NCBI GenBank assembly: GCA_030386295.1
Contig: JANQAO010000005.1
Location: forward strand, 1-52,627
Reading direction: 5' to 3'
Origin: Candidatus Persebacteraceae bacterium Df01
GTDB taxonomy: Bacteria; Pseudomonadota; Gammaproteobacteria; Tethybacterales; Persebacteraceae
Length of the DNA stretch: 52,627 nt
The notes below the pieces were generated by a model, which worked only from the letters and a program-made list of their open reading frames with translations, ran no database searches and was not told the DNA's origin. Shown one piece after another: positions 25,458 through 33,669 of the stretch (the stretch's first letter is position 1; every line of letters starts with the position of its first letter). The translations under genes and the position numbers were made by a program.

Positions 25458-26906
25458 TTAAAATCTTGGCAAAGTAGAAAACTTTTCCTCACCGCTTTTA
25501 ACATGCATGTGACCGAATTCAGCGCATCGGTTGAGTGTGGGAACCGTTTTGCCCGGATTGAGAAAAGCAAGTGGGTCAAAAGCGTGCTTGATGTCGTGAA
25601 AGGTTTGCAATTCTGGTGGCGTAAACTGTGTACACATGCCGTCTATTTTTTCCACACCCACGCCGTGTTCGCCGGTGATTGTGCCGCCGACATCTAAACA
25701 CAAATTCATAATGTCGGTGCCAAATTGGCAAGCTTTTTCGGCCTCGCCGCTGACATCGTCATCATACATAATAAGCGGATGCAGATTGCCGTCGCCGGCG
25801 TGAAAAACATTAGCGCACGGTAATCCATACTGTGTCGACAAGGCAGCAATATTATTTAACACATCTCCGAGTCGCTTACGCGGAATAGTGCCGTCCATGC
25901 AATAGTAGTTGGGGCGAATGCTTCCCATTGCAGGAAATGCCGATTTTCTACCTTTCCAAAATAATTGGCGTTCGGTTTCGTCGCGTGCTGCTCGAATGGG
26001 AGTGGCACCATGCGTAGTTAACACCTTGCGCAAATTTTCCATGTCACGCTCGGCATCTTCTCGCCGACCGTCGGTTTCTGCGATGAGTAAAGCGGCGCAG
26101 TCGGTGGGATATCCAGCTGCGGCAAAATCTTCCGCCGCACGGGTGGCCAGTTGGTCCATCATTTCCAGACCAGATGGCGTGATGCCGGAGGAGATAATGC
26201 CAGCAACGGCATCTCCTGCCGCCTTGACCGACGGGAAACCCGCTAACACGGTACAAGTCGTTTCCGGCAATGGTGATAGTCGCAGCCACACTTCGGTGAC
26301 AACTGCGAGCAAGCCTTCACTACCGTGTAGTAACGCCAACAAATCAAATCCTTGTTCGGTGTTGTCAATTTCCACCGCTTCTCCGTCAGCGGTAACCACT
26401 CGAACTTTGATTACACAATGAACGGTGAGTCCATATTTGAGACAACGCACGCCACCGGAGTTTTCGCTGACGTTGCCGCCGATTGAACACGCCAACTGTG
26501 ATGAGGGGTCGGGGGCATAAAACAATCCGAATGGGTAAGTAGCCTCGCTGACGGCCAAATTGCGTACTCCAGGTTGCACCCGCGCCACTCGTGCCAATGG
26601 GTCTATTGACAAAATACGGTTAAGTCGCGAAAGCACTAATAACACGCCATCGGCATGCGGTAGCGCACCGCCTGATAGCCCCGTTCCAGCACCGCGCGTC
26701 ACCAGTGGGACACCGGCTTCACGGCAGCAATTCACAACGCGGATAACCTCTGCTTCATTACTAGGCAATGCCACTGCCGCCGGTAGACAGCGAAACATTA
26801 ATAATCCATCGGCTTCAAAAGGCTTACAATCTTCGGGGTTTAGCAATACTTGTCCGGCTGGCAGACAGTGTTGCAATTTTTTAGAAAATCCGGCGGGTAG
26901 CGCCAT
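25458..26906 (-). CDS. glcD: Glycolate oxidase, FAD-linked subunit GlcD
   Basis: FAD-dependent 2-hydroxyacid dehydrogenase subunit. The FAD-binding domain has VTRGAGTGLSGGALP and GGNVSENSGGVRCLKYG; the C-terminal FAD-oxidase domain contains NVFHAGDGNLHPLI, a metal-binding His motif, and GGTITGEHGVGVEK followed by FDPLAFLNPGK. 482 residues is close to the normal ~495. It overlaps nothing but starts only five bases after the folE2 stop, so transcription with folE2 is likely. D-lactate dehydrogenases share the fold; adjacency to glcE supports the glycolate assignment. Confidence 0.92.
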   Translation of the reverse strand: MALPAGFSKKLQHCLPAGQVLLNPEDCKPFEADGLLMFRCLPAAVALPSNEAEVIRVVNCCREAGVPLVTRGAGTGLSGGALPHADGVLLVLSRLNRILSIDPLARVARVQPGVRNLAVSEATYPFGLFYAPDPSSQLACSIGGNVSENSGGVRCLKYGLTVHCVIKVRVVTADGEAVEIDNTEQGFDLLALLHGSEGLLAVVTEVWLRLSPLPETTCTVLAGFPSVKAAGDAVAGIISSGITPSGLEMMDQLATRAAEDFAAAGYPTDCAALLIAETDGRREDAERDMENLRKVLTTHGATPIRAARDETERQLFWKGRKSAFPAMGSIRPNYYCMDGTIPRKRLGDVLNNIAALSTQYGLPCANVFHAGDGNLHPLIMYDDDVSGEAEKACQFGTDIMNLCLDVGGTITGEHGVGVEKIDGMCTQFTPPELQTFHDIKHAFDPLAFLNPGKTVPTLNRCAEFGHMHVKSGEEKFSTLPRF

Positions 26907-26911
26907 AGGGA

Positions 26912-27736
26912 CTAGGTGAGAATATGAGTAGGAAATTCTGGTGATTGAATCATCGCGTACGCGGAATGATTGTGAATGGATTCAAAATTTTCTGCTGCCA
27001 CACGATAATTGCTTACTTCTGGCAGCCGTGCTACCGCTACCGCTAAGTCGCGCACCATGTCTTCTACGAATTTAGGATTATCATAAGCGCGTTCGGTCAC
27101 GTGCCGTTCATCTGGGCGCTTTAATATTGAATACAACTCGCATGATGCGGCTTCTTCGATTAGTGATACCACATCCGACAAACGAGTCGTATCAGGTGCT
27201 TCCAATACACATTCTACCCGTGAGCGCTGATTGTGGGCTCCATATTGCGAAATGGCCTTGGAGCAGGGGCACAAGCTGGTAACCGGCACAGCGGCTGATA
27301 ATAGCCGCCGCAAGCGACCATTGCGTTGCCATACATAAAATGCGGCTTCAAAATCTAAATAACCATGTTCTTTAGAGATTGGTGCCGCTTTGTTGATGAA
27401 GCCTTGAAATTTTAATGACAAAAAACAATCATCAGCATCTGGTAAAGCTTCCAGTATGGCTTCTGGAATCGCACAAAAACGGGAAAAATTCATCGTTGCG
27501 CCGGCATCGTGAATGACGCGTACCAACCTCGACATGTGGGTGCCACGTACTGCCGCCGGCAAATTGGTATAGCATGCCCAGCGACCGACAGTAGGCGTTT
27601 GAGAGCCGCCGTCCGCTAGCACCATTGGCAGGCGAATGTCGCAAATGCCTACATGGTTAATGGAAATAGCGCGCGAGTCGTCGCTACCTTGAATGTCTTT
27701 AATGACAGGTTTAGTATTAGCTGTTTTTGTATTCAT
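26912..27736 (-). CDS. folE2: GTP cyclohydrolase IB (FolE2), zinc-independent type
   Basis: Converts GTP to dihydroneopterin triphosphate, the first step of tetrahydrofolate and queuosine-precursor synthesis, with a metal requirement met by Mn or Fe rather than strictly by zinc. The motif VTSLCPCSKAIS with its metal-binding cysteine and GAHNQRSRVECVLE are diagnostic, as are VGICDIRLPM near the start and PRFCAIPEAIL-like FSRFCAIPEAI. 274 residues is the family length. In many bacteria folE2 belongs to the Zur regulon and replaces FolE when zinc is scarce. I see no Zur box in the 50 bases before its ATG. glcD follows five bases downstream. Confidence 0.93.
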   Translation of the reverse strand: MNTKTANTKPVIKDIQGSDDSRAISINHVGICDIRLPMVLADGGSQTPTVGRWACYTNLPAAVRGTHMSRLVRVIHDAGATMNFSRFCAIPEAILEALPDADDCFLSLKFQGFINKAAPISKEHGYLDFEAAFYVWQRNGRLRRLLSAAVPVTSLCPCSKAISQYGAHNQRSRVECVLEAPDTTRLSDVVSLIEEAASCELYSILKRPDERHVTERAYDNPKFVEDMVRDLAVAVARLPEVSNYRVAAENFESIHNHSAYAMIQSPEFPTHILT

Positions 27737-27786
27737 CGGAAAAAAATCACTTAATCGTAAAGCAATGTACGCAAGCTACAACTATA

Positions 27787-28518
27787 TCAGGTTCGCAAGT
27801 TTTTTACATGAGAACGACTGAAAAACGCCGCTAACCAGTTGGCAAAGAGCGCATTATCATTAGCTACTATTTTGCTTTCTGCGATCTGTTGCCACAAGTG
27901 AGGCGGTAATAAGTCGGGTTCATGAGCGCGTTTTATGTCCCATAGCGCACACAAAAAGTCTGCTGAAAATTCAGGATGTCCCTGTGTGCAAAAAATATGT
28001 TCATCAATGCAAAACAATGCTTCAGGGCAAAAATCACTGCCGGCCAGCCGCCGCGCTATGGGCGGTAAAGTGACAATTTGGTCTTGATGGCTACATAATA
28101 GGTTAATGGTTGGCGGTAGAGGGCGCATCCATGGTGCATCGGCGTGGATTTGCCAAGTATGTAAGCCTACTCCCCAGCCCTTGTTCGATGGCGATACTTT
28201 GCCGCCTAGCGCTTGTGCCACTGCCTGATGACCAAAACATATTCCTACTAACGGTTGGCGTGCGTTGTGCAAGCGGCGGATAAATTCTAATAACGGCGCC
28301 ACCCACGGTAAATTATCACCAACCCCGTGACGACTGCCGGTAATAAAATAACCATCACATTGACCCACTGTTGCCGGATATTCTCCGGCGCGCACATCAA
28401 ATACTTGCCAATCGTAATCGTTACCGTGCAGCATTTCTTGAAACATAGGAGAATAGCCGCCAAAACGGGGAACCAGTGTGTCACGTAAATCATCCGCTAG
28501 CAAAATGCCGATTTTCAT
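27787..28518 (-). CDS. Class I glutamine amidotransferase-like protein
   Basis: Stand-alone GATase1 domain like the glutaminase half of GMP synthase. The nucleophile elbow GICFGHQAVAQALGG carries the catalytic cysteine and TQGHPEF carries the His-Glu pair. The N-terminus KIGILLADDL and the SRHGVGDNLPW turn match the GMP-synthase-like amidotransferase group (COG0518), of which several members act on gamma-glutamyl compounds. 243 residues is normal. No synthetase partner is adjacent. It is divergent from argS across 84 bases, and its ATG has no visible Shine-Dalgarno sequence. Confidence 0.87.
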   Translation of the reverse strand: MKIGILLADDLRDTLVPRFGGYSPMFQEMLHGNDYDWQVFDVRAGEYPATVGQCDGYFITGSRHGVGDNLPWVAPLLEFIRRLHNARQPLVGICFGHQAVAQALGGKVSPSNKGWGVGLHTWQIHADAPWMRPLPPTINLLCSHQDQIVTLPPIARRLAGSDFCPEALFCIDEHIFCTQGHPEFSADFLCALWDIKRAHEPDLLPPHLWQQIAESKIVANDNALFANWLAAFFSRSHVKNLRT

Positions 28519-28588
28519 TGTTGTGCAGGTATTGTCATTAAATATCTCATATTTCTATTTTATAGCAAAGCCAAACCGTGCTGCCTAG

Positions 28589-28594
28589 TATAAT
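28589..28594 (+). promoter_or_regulatory. -10 element (TATAAT) of argS; leaderless transcript likely
   Basis: A perfect TATAAT ends eight bases before the argS ATG. Transcription normally begins about seven bases after this element, so the mRNA would start at or next to the A of ATG. No Shine-Dalgarno sequence and no strong -35 hexamer are visible. Confidence 0.55.
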
Positions 28595-28602
28595 TTAATT
28601 TT

Positions 28603-30366
28603 ATGCTAGCCGAACAACACAAAGCTCTTTTGCAAGACGCACTTAATGGTGCTTGTGCTATCGTTGCTGGTAAACCGGTTACTGTTGCTTGGCAAAAGCC
28701 TCGTGACACCGCCCACGGTGATTATGCTACTCCTATAGCCATGCAATTGGCGCGCCAACTCAAGCGCCCACCACGCGATATTGCTGACGAGATTTTGCGT
28801 GAACTATCCTTGCCTGACTGTATTGAATCTGCCAATGTTGCTGGGAGCGGTTATATCAACATATGCCTGAAAAAAAGCGCTAAAACTGCCGTTATTGGTG
28901 AGATCTTTCGGTTAGGCGCGGCATATGGGCGTAGTTCCGCCCAAAATGAAACAATCATTTTAGAATTTGTTTCGGCCAATCCTACTGGACCCTTGCATGT
29001 TGGTCATGGTCGTGCCGCTGCTTTTGGCGATTCGCTGGCAAATATTTTAACCTTTGCAGGTTATGAAGTGCGGCGGGAATATTATTTAAATGACACAGGA
29101 CGGCAAGCCGCTATTTTAGCTGCTTCTGTGTGGTTGCGTTTTTGGCTACAACACGAAAAAAACGATTCGGAAATGCCTCAAGGGAGCTATCGGGGAGATT
29201 ATTTGCAAATTATTGTTACCGATGTAGCAGAACACTTGACAGCGCAAACGCCACCAGAATTGTCCAAATTATTAAAATCACTAGCGGATGCTGCCGATGC
29301 CGATGCCGCGGCGGATAAGTTGGTTGCCGCGATGCACGACTCGGTTTCTTGTGCAGAAGTGGATACATTTACCAGTGCTGTGGTGCAAGCCGTCACCACA
29401 AAAAATATTCGTAAAGATTTGGAAGCACTCGGAGTAAAACCGTTTGACCGCTGGTTTAGCGAAAAATCTTTGCACACAGATGACAAACTGCGTGTTGGCA
29501 TTGAGGCACTGCGCAATGCTAGTGCCGACAATTTATACGAACAAGACGGCGCGTTGTGGTTTCGTGCTACGGCTTTTGGCGATGACAAAGATCGCGTGCT
29601 GCGTCGTGCCAACGGTCAATTCACCTATTTTGCCGCGGATATTGCTTATCATCACGACAAACTTACGCGTTCAGTTACTGCTGGCCATCGGTTACAGCTT
29701 ATTAATGTGTTGGGTGCTGATCACCATGGTTATGTGCCGCGTTTGTGTGCTGCTGTTACCGCTTTGGGGCACGCAGCCAATGCGATAGAAACTCGTCTGA
29801 TTCAATTTGTTGCGTTGATGGAAGAAGGTAAGCGTCTTAAAATGTCCACTCGTGCTGGTGAATTTATTCCGCTAACGACATTGGTAGATAAAGTCGGTTG
29901 TGACGCAGCACGTTATTTTTATGTCAGTCGCAAAAACGATCAGCATTTAGATTTTGATTTGCAGTTGGCAGTAGAAAAAAGCGGTAGCAATCCAGTGTAT
30001 TATGCCCAGTATGCCCATGCTCGTGCCGATAGTATTTTGCGTAAATGGGGTGGGACACCAACGGTGCTGACAAGTGCCGATGCTTCTTTGTTGGCAGACG
30101 ATGCGGCAGCGGTAATGTTGTGTGAACAGTTAGCGGCTTTTCCCGGTGTGGTGGCACACGCTGCCCGCGAACGTGTAACGCATTTGTTGACGGTATTTAT
30201 TCAAGATCTCGCTACTGCTATGCACAATTATTATGAAAAAACGCGTATTTTATCCGGTACTGAAGATGACCTCATGCGGTCGCGATTGGCACTGGTTGAT
30301 GCCGCGCGGCAAGTGTTGGCAAGTGCGCTTGGTCTACTCGGCGTTTCGGCGCCGACACGCATGTAA
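28603..30366 (+). CDS. argS: Arginyl-tRNA synthetase
   Basis: Class I aminoacyl-tRNA synthetase charging tRNA-Arg. Domains in order: N-terminal Add-1 domain for the tRNA D-loop (residues 1-110), the Rossmann catalytic core with ANPTGPLHVGHGRAAAFGD (HIGH motif as HVGH), the KMSKS-equivalent KMSTRAGEFI, and a helical anticodon-binding domain with the DALRY-like YAQYAHARADSIL. 587 residues is standard. The stop shares its last A with the start of the SPOR gene (TAATG). It leads the rightward unit argS-SPOR-dsbA-hydrolase; argS-SPOR-dsbA is a known betaproteobacterial order. Confidence 0.96.
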   Translation: MLAEQHKALLQDALNGACAIVAGKPVTVAWQKPRDTAHGDYATPIAMQLARQLKRPPRDIADEILRELSLPDCIESANVAGSGYINICLKKSAKTAVIGEIFRLGAAYGRSSAQNETIILEFVSANPTGPLHVGHGRAAAFGDSLANILTFAGYEVRREYYLNDTGRQAAILAASVWLRFWLQHEKNDSEMPQGSYRGDYLQIIVTDVAEHLTAQTPPELSKLLKSLADAADADAAADKLVAAMHDSVSCAEVDTFTSAVVQAVTTKNIRKDLEALGVKPFDRWFSEKSLHTDDKLRVGIEALRNASADNLYEQDGALWFRATAFGDDKDRVLRRANGQFTYFAADIAYHHDKLTRSVTAGHRLQLINVLGADHHGYVPRLCAAVTALGHAANAIETRLIQFVALMEEGKRLKMSTRAGEFIPLTTLVDKVGCDAARYFYVSRKNDQHLDFDLQLAVEKSGSNPVYYAQYAHARADSILRKWGGTPTVLTSADASLLADDAAAVMLCEQLAAFPGVVAHAARERVTHLLTVFIQDLATAMHNYYEKTRILSGTEDDLMRSRLALVDAARQVLASALGLLGVSAPTRM

Positions 30367-30917
30367 TGGCACCGCGTACTGCCGGCGCGCGACGCGCGCG
30401 CAATAATGCCCCTAAAGGTTATTTTTGGCGCGGGTTGTTTTTGCTAATTTTTGGGTTTACCTGTGGCGTTGGCTCGGCGGCGTACTTAGCTGCTTATGTT
30501 AATAAGTTACCGTTGCCGTTTATCACTCCGCCGACGCGTGATACCTTGCCAGAAAACGGGCAGAGCGGTACTAAACGGGAGACGCTAGAATTTCATGATG
30601 TTTTGCGGCAGCAACAACAAGTTGCGCCAATCGTTGAAGAAGAAACACCTACTACCGTCCCGCGAAAATTTGTATACTATTTACAAATGGGCGCTTTTGA
30701 TAATAAAAATACAGCAGAACAGTTGCGCGGTGAAATTGCATTATTGGGGCGGCAAACTTCTATTAATCCTGGCCGAACCGCCGCTGGCGGCACGATTTTT
30801 CGCGTTTGGATAGGCCCTTATGATTCTGAAAACACAGCCGAAGAAACACGTGCGCAGCTTGTCTTGCAAGGTTATAATTCGGTGCAATTACTAAAACTGG
30901 TGAACAATGAAAACTAA
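30366..30917 (+). CDS. SPOR-domain membrane protein (FtsN-like)
   Basis: Bitopic inner-membrane protein predicted to bind denuded septal peptidoglycan. A positively charged N-terminal tail is followed by one membrane helix (residues about 22-45), a Pro/Glu-rich periplasmic linker, and a C-terminal SPOR domain (about residues 104-180) with YYLQMGAFDNKNTAEQLR and FRVWIGPYDSENTAEETR, two copies of the beta-alpha repeat. 183 residues; shorter than E. coli FtsN and without a recognisable FtsA- or FtsI-activating segment, so the FtsN name would be unsafe. It overlaps argS by one base and dsbA by eleven, which indicates coupled translation. Confidence 0.88.
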   Translation: MAPRTAGARRARNNAPKGYFWRGLFLLIFGFTCGVGSAAYLAAYVNKLPLPFITPPTRDTLPENGQSGTKRETLEFHDVLRQQQQVAPIVEEETPTTVPRKFVYYLQMGAFDNKNTAEQLRGEIALLGRQTSINPGRTAAGGTIFRVWIGPYDSENTAEETRAQLVLQGYNSVQLLKLVNNEN

Positions 30918-31572
30918 TTTTCTCAAATCTTTTTTTATTCTGCCGGCACTTTTTTTGTTGGTGTCATTCTCAATCGCCCATGCTGAAGAAGATGACGGGC
31001 TTGTCGCTGGACGAGACTATATTGTCATTGATCCACCATTGCCTACGCGCAGTGGTGATGATATTGAAGTGTTGGAATTTTTTAATTTTTCTTGCCCGCA
31101 CTGTTTTCGCTTTCAAGGTGTACTCAATCAGTGGCAAGATCAAAATGACTTATCAGATGTCCAGCTGATTCACCAGCCGGTTGTTTTTCAGCGTTATAAC
31201 GGTCATTTTGCACGCGTTTTTCACACGATTGAAGCGATGCAATTGGTAGACGAATATTACGGCAAAGTGTTTGAGGCTATCCATAGTGATAAAAAGTTAA
31301 TCAATAGTAAGGGGCGTTTTTTCGACTGGCTTGAAGACAACGGTATTGACGAAGAAAAAGCTGCTGCCATTTACGATTCATTTTCCGTCAATGCAAAAAT
31401 TAAGCGTGATGCTATTATCGCTCAAGAGTACGGTATTAGTAGCACACCACAAATTGCCGTCGCTGGTAAATATGTTTTAACCCCGGGGCAGAGTGCCTCT
31501 CAGAGCGATATGATGCGCGTTGTCTCTTTGCTCATTGAGCGTGAACGGAGTGCCATTAAAAAAGAAGAATAA
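30907..31572 (+). CDS. dsbA: Thiol:disulfide interchange protein DsbA
   Basis: Periplasmic oxidase that forms disulfide bonds in exported proteins. A signal peptide (residues 1-26, ending AHA) precedes a thioredoxin-fold domain interrupted by a helical insert. The active site is FSCPHCF with Cys63 and Cys66, and the cis-proline loop reads SSTPQIAV. The CPHC dipeptide PH is characteristic of strongly oxidising DsbA. 221 residues is normal. It overlaps the SPOR gene by eleven bases, and the next gene starts directly after its stop. DsbB, its re-oxidation partner, is not in the window. Confidence 0.94.
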   Translation: MKTNFLKSFFILPALFLLVSFSIAHAEEDDGLVAGRDYIVIDPPLPTRSGDDIEVLEFFNFSCPHCFRFQGVLNQWQDQNDLSDVQLIHQPVVFQRYNGHFARVFHTIEAMQLVDEYYGKVFEAIHSDKKLINSKGRFFDWLEDNGIDEEKAAAIYDSFSVNAKIKRDAIIAQEYGISSTPQIAVAGKYVLTPGQSASQSDMMRVVSLLIERERSAIKKEE

Positions 31573-32790
31573 ATGTCGCAGAAAAAAATTCAATTTTCCG
31601 GCTCCCAAGGACAGCTCGCCGCTGTTTTAGAATTTCCCAGCGATGCAGCACCACGTGGTTACGCGCTTTTTGCTCATTGCTTCACATGTACTAAAGATAT
31701 TTTTTCTGCTCGCTATTTGACAACTGGTTTGGTAGCGCGCGGCTTTGCTGTATTGCGGTTTGATTTTACTGGGTTGGGTGCTTCTGAAGGCGACTTTGCT
31801 AACACCAATTTTTCTTCTAATGTGCAAGACCTCATTTGTGCCGCCGATTATCTACGCAATGAACATCAGGCGCCAACGTTGATTGTTGGTCATAGCTTGG
31901 GCGGAGCTGCGGTATTGGCCGCTGCTGGTGATATTCCTGAAACGCGCGCTGTAGCGACTGTTGGCGCACCGGCAGAACCAGCACATGTACAACATTTGTT
32001 TTCTGATGTTAGAGAGTCTATTGAACGCGACGGTGAAGCTCAGGTGCAATTGGGTGGGTATCCGTTTCGCATCAAAAAACAGTTTTTGGAAGATATAGAA
32101 GGTGTTCGCTTGGCTGAACGCATTAGTACGCTCAACAAAGCGCTATTAATTTTGCATTCAGTGGTAGATACAACGGTAGATATTGATAATGCACGAAAAA
32201 TATACGCTGCGGCCAAACATCCTAAAAGTTTTGTTAGTTTAGACACGGCCGATCATTTGTTGTCAGATAAGCGGGATGCCACATACGCTGCTGATGTTCT
32301 TGCCACTTGGGCAGAACGTTATCTGCCGGCGCCAATAACGGCAGCGACGGACGAAGTAACCGAGGATGCGCAAACGGTTATTGTCACCGAATCCGGTGCT
32401 GGATTAGCGCAGCGCATATACAACGGTAAGCACGAGTTGGTTGCTGATGAGCCGTCTTCACTGGGTGGAGCTAACACCGGTCCAACGCCGTATGGTTATT
32501 TGTTGGGTGCTTTGGGTGCTTGTTCCACGATAACGTTGCGTATGTATGCACAACGCAAAAATATACCGCTGGCAAAAGTAACGGTTACATTACAGCACCA
32601 AAAAATTCACGCGAGCGATTGTGAGCATTGCGATAGCAAGGAAAAAATTGATTCTATCGAACGGGTGTTTACTTTAGAGGGGCAATTAACTGACGAACAG
32701 CGTGCGACGTTGTTGGCTATCGCCGATAAATGCCCGGTACACAAAACATTGCAAGGCACAATCAACATCAACACCACTTTGAAAAAATGA
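31573..32790 (+). CDS. Alpha/beta-hydrolase fused to an OsmC-like domain
   Basis: Two-domain fusion of 405 residues. The first ~250 form an alpha/beta-hydrolase with the oxyanion segment FAHCFTCTKD and nucleophile elbow VGHSLGGAAV (Ser108); an Asp/His pair in the remaining strands (DTADHLL) completes the triad. From about residue 265 the sequence is OsmC-like: TPYGYLLGALGACSTITL and ADKCPVHKTL carry the two conserved cysteines used by OsmC/Ohr peroxidases against organic hydroperoxides. The same fusion is known in several proteobacteria and might hydrolyse an ester and reduce a peroxide product; that link is inferred. It begins directly after the dsbA stop. Confidence 0.9.
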   Translation: MSQKKIQFSGSQGQLAAVLEFPSDAAPRGYALFAHCFTCTKDIFSARYLTTGLVARGFAVLRFDFTGLGASEGDFANTNFSSNVQDLICAADYLRNEHQAPTLIVGHSLGGAAVLAAAGDIPETRAVATVGAPAEPAHVQHLFSDVRESIERDGEAQVQLGGYPFRIKKQFLEDIEGVRLAERISTLNKALLILHSVVDTTVDIDNARKIYAAAKHPKSFVSLDTADHLLSDKRDATYAADVLATWAERYLPAPITAATDEVTEDAQTVIVTESGAGLAQRIYNGKHELVADEPSSLGGANTGPTPYGYLLGALGACSTITLRMYAQRKNIPLAKVTVTLQHQKIHASDCEHCDSKEKIDSIERVFTLEGQLTDEQRATLLAIADKCPVHKTLQGTININTTLKK

Positions 32791-32874
32791 AATATTTTGG
32801 TGTAGATGGAGTTTTGTCTGCTATCAGCATTGTTTTGATGGATGTTTTTGGGGTTAGAACAAACCAAATAAATA

Positions 32875-32982
32875 ATGGAAGGGTTTCAGTTTCCTGCTGA
32901 GGTCGTGCGGTCTAATCGTAAAAAGTCAGTATCCCTTCATATTCAAGCCAATCGCGTAAAAAACTCAGAAATTACGTTATAG
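32875..32982 (+). pseudogene. 5' remnant of a second YgjP/DUF45 metallopeptidase gene
   Basis: The 35-codon frame begins MEGFQFPAEVVRSNRKKSVS, closely matching the start of the complete DUF45 gene on the opposite strand (MEGFEFQVEVKRTDRKKSAS), including the RKKS motif. Similarity ends after about 29 codons (near 32960), followed by KNSEITL and a TAG. At DNA level the two are clearly diverged, so this is a homologue and not a fresh copy. The metal-binding HExxH part is absent. It marks the left edge of the restriction-modification island and overlaps the intact gene by six bases. Confidence 0.75.
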
Positions 32983-33669
32983 ATTTGACATCAAACTTTG
33001 ACCTTTTAACCACTCCCTGCAATCTCTCCAATCTGGAACATGATATTCAACATGTCTCCAATATCGAGGTGAGTGATTATGTTCTAATAAATGACAGAGT
33101 TCATGCACCACCACATAATCTACGATGCGATGTGGTGCGAGGACAATGCGCCAGTTATATGTCAGTGCGCCAGTGCTTGAACATGATCCCCAACGAGACT
33201 TATAACTTTTTACGGAAACAGATGTTGGACTGATGCCAACTATTTTAGAGAGACGCTCTGTCTTCTCCTTTAACCGCCGTTTTGCCTGTCTTTGATACCA
33301 GTCCTCTAACAGATACCTTACTGCATCTTGTCTATTCTTTTCACAATTAAGAACAGTCGCAACCAGATACCCACTAACCATTTTAATGGATGGGATTTCT
33401 CCTTCGATAACCTTCAAACGATAGTTTTTACCCAAATAAGGTACAGTCTCACCGCTAACAAATTCCTTTGGTTTAGATGACGGTCTTAAGGATTGTTCCT
33501 TTAGTTTGGTTTTAATCCATGGAGATCGCTTGTTGATTAAATCCCTAATACGATTATTTGAGAGAGACCTTGGGACAGTGACTTTCACAAGATCCCCATC
33601 AAGAGAGAGCGATGCAGACTTCTTACGATCTGTTCTTTTCACCTCAACCTGAAACTCAAAACCTTCCAT
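32977..33669 (-). CDS. YgjP/DUF45-type metallopeptidase associated with a type I R-M locus
   Basis: Predicted zinc metallopeptidase of the YgjP/SprT-like group. The active-site motif VVHELCHLLEHNHSPRYW gives the HExxH core (HELCH) plus a further His, and the preceding RWGSCSSTGALTYNWRI is the family signature. 230 residues. The start is the ATG overlapping the hsdR stop (TGATG), preferred over an upstream TTG. Members of this family often accompany hsdR in type I restriction loci, but their contribution is not established. Last gene of the leftward hsdM-hsdS-hsdR-DUF45 operon. Confidence 0.9.
   Translation of the reverse strand: MEGFEFQVEVKRTDRKKSASLSLDGDLVKVTVPRSLSNNRIRDLINKRSPWIKTKLKEQSLRPSSKPKEFVSGETVPYLGKNYRLKVIEGEIPSIKMVSGYLVATVLNCEKNRQDAVRYLLEDWYQRQAKRRLKEKTERLSKIVGISPTSVSVKSYKSRWGSCSSTGALTYNWRIVLAPHRIVDYVVVHELCHLLEHNHSPRYWRHVEYHVPDWRDCREWLKGQSLMSNL

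Noticed and set aside
25451-25579. N-terminal extension of glcE overlapping glcD
   Set aside because: Residues do not fit GlcE, and the ATG at 25450 gives the normal family N-terminus.
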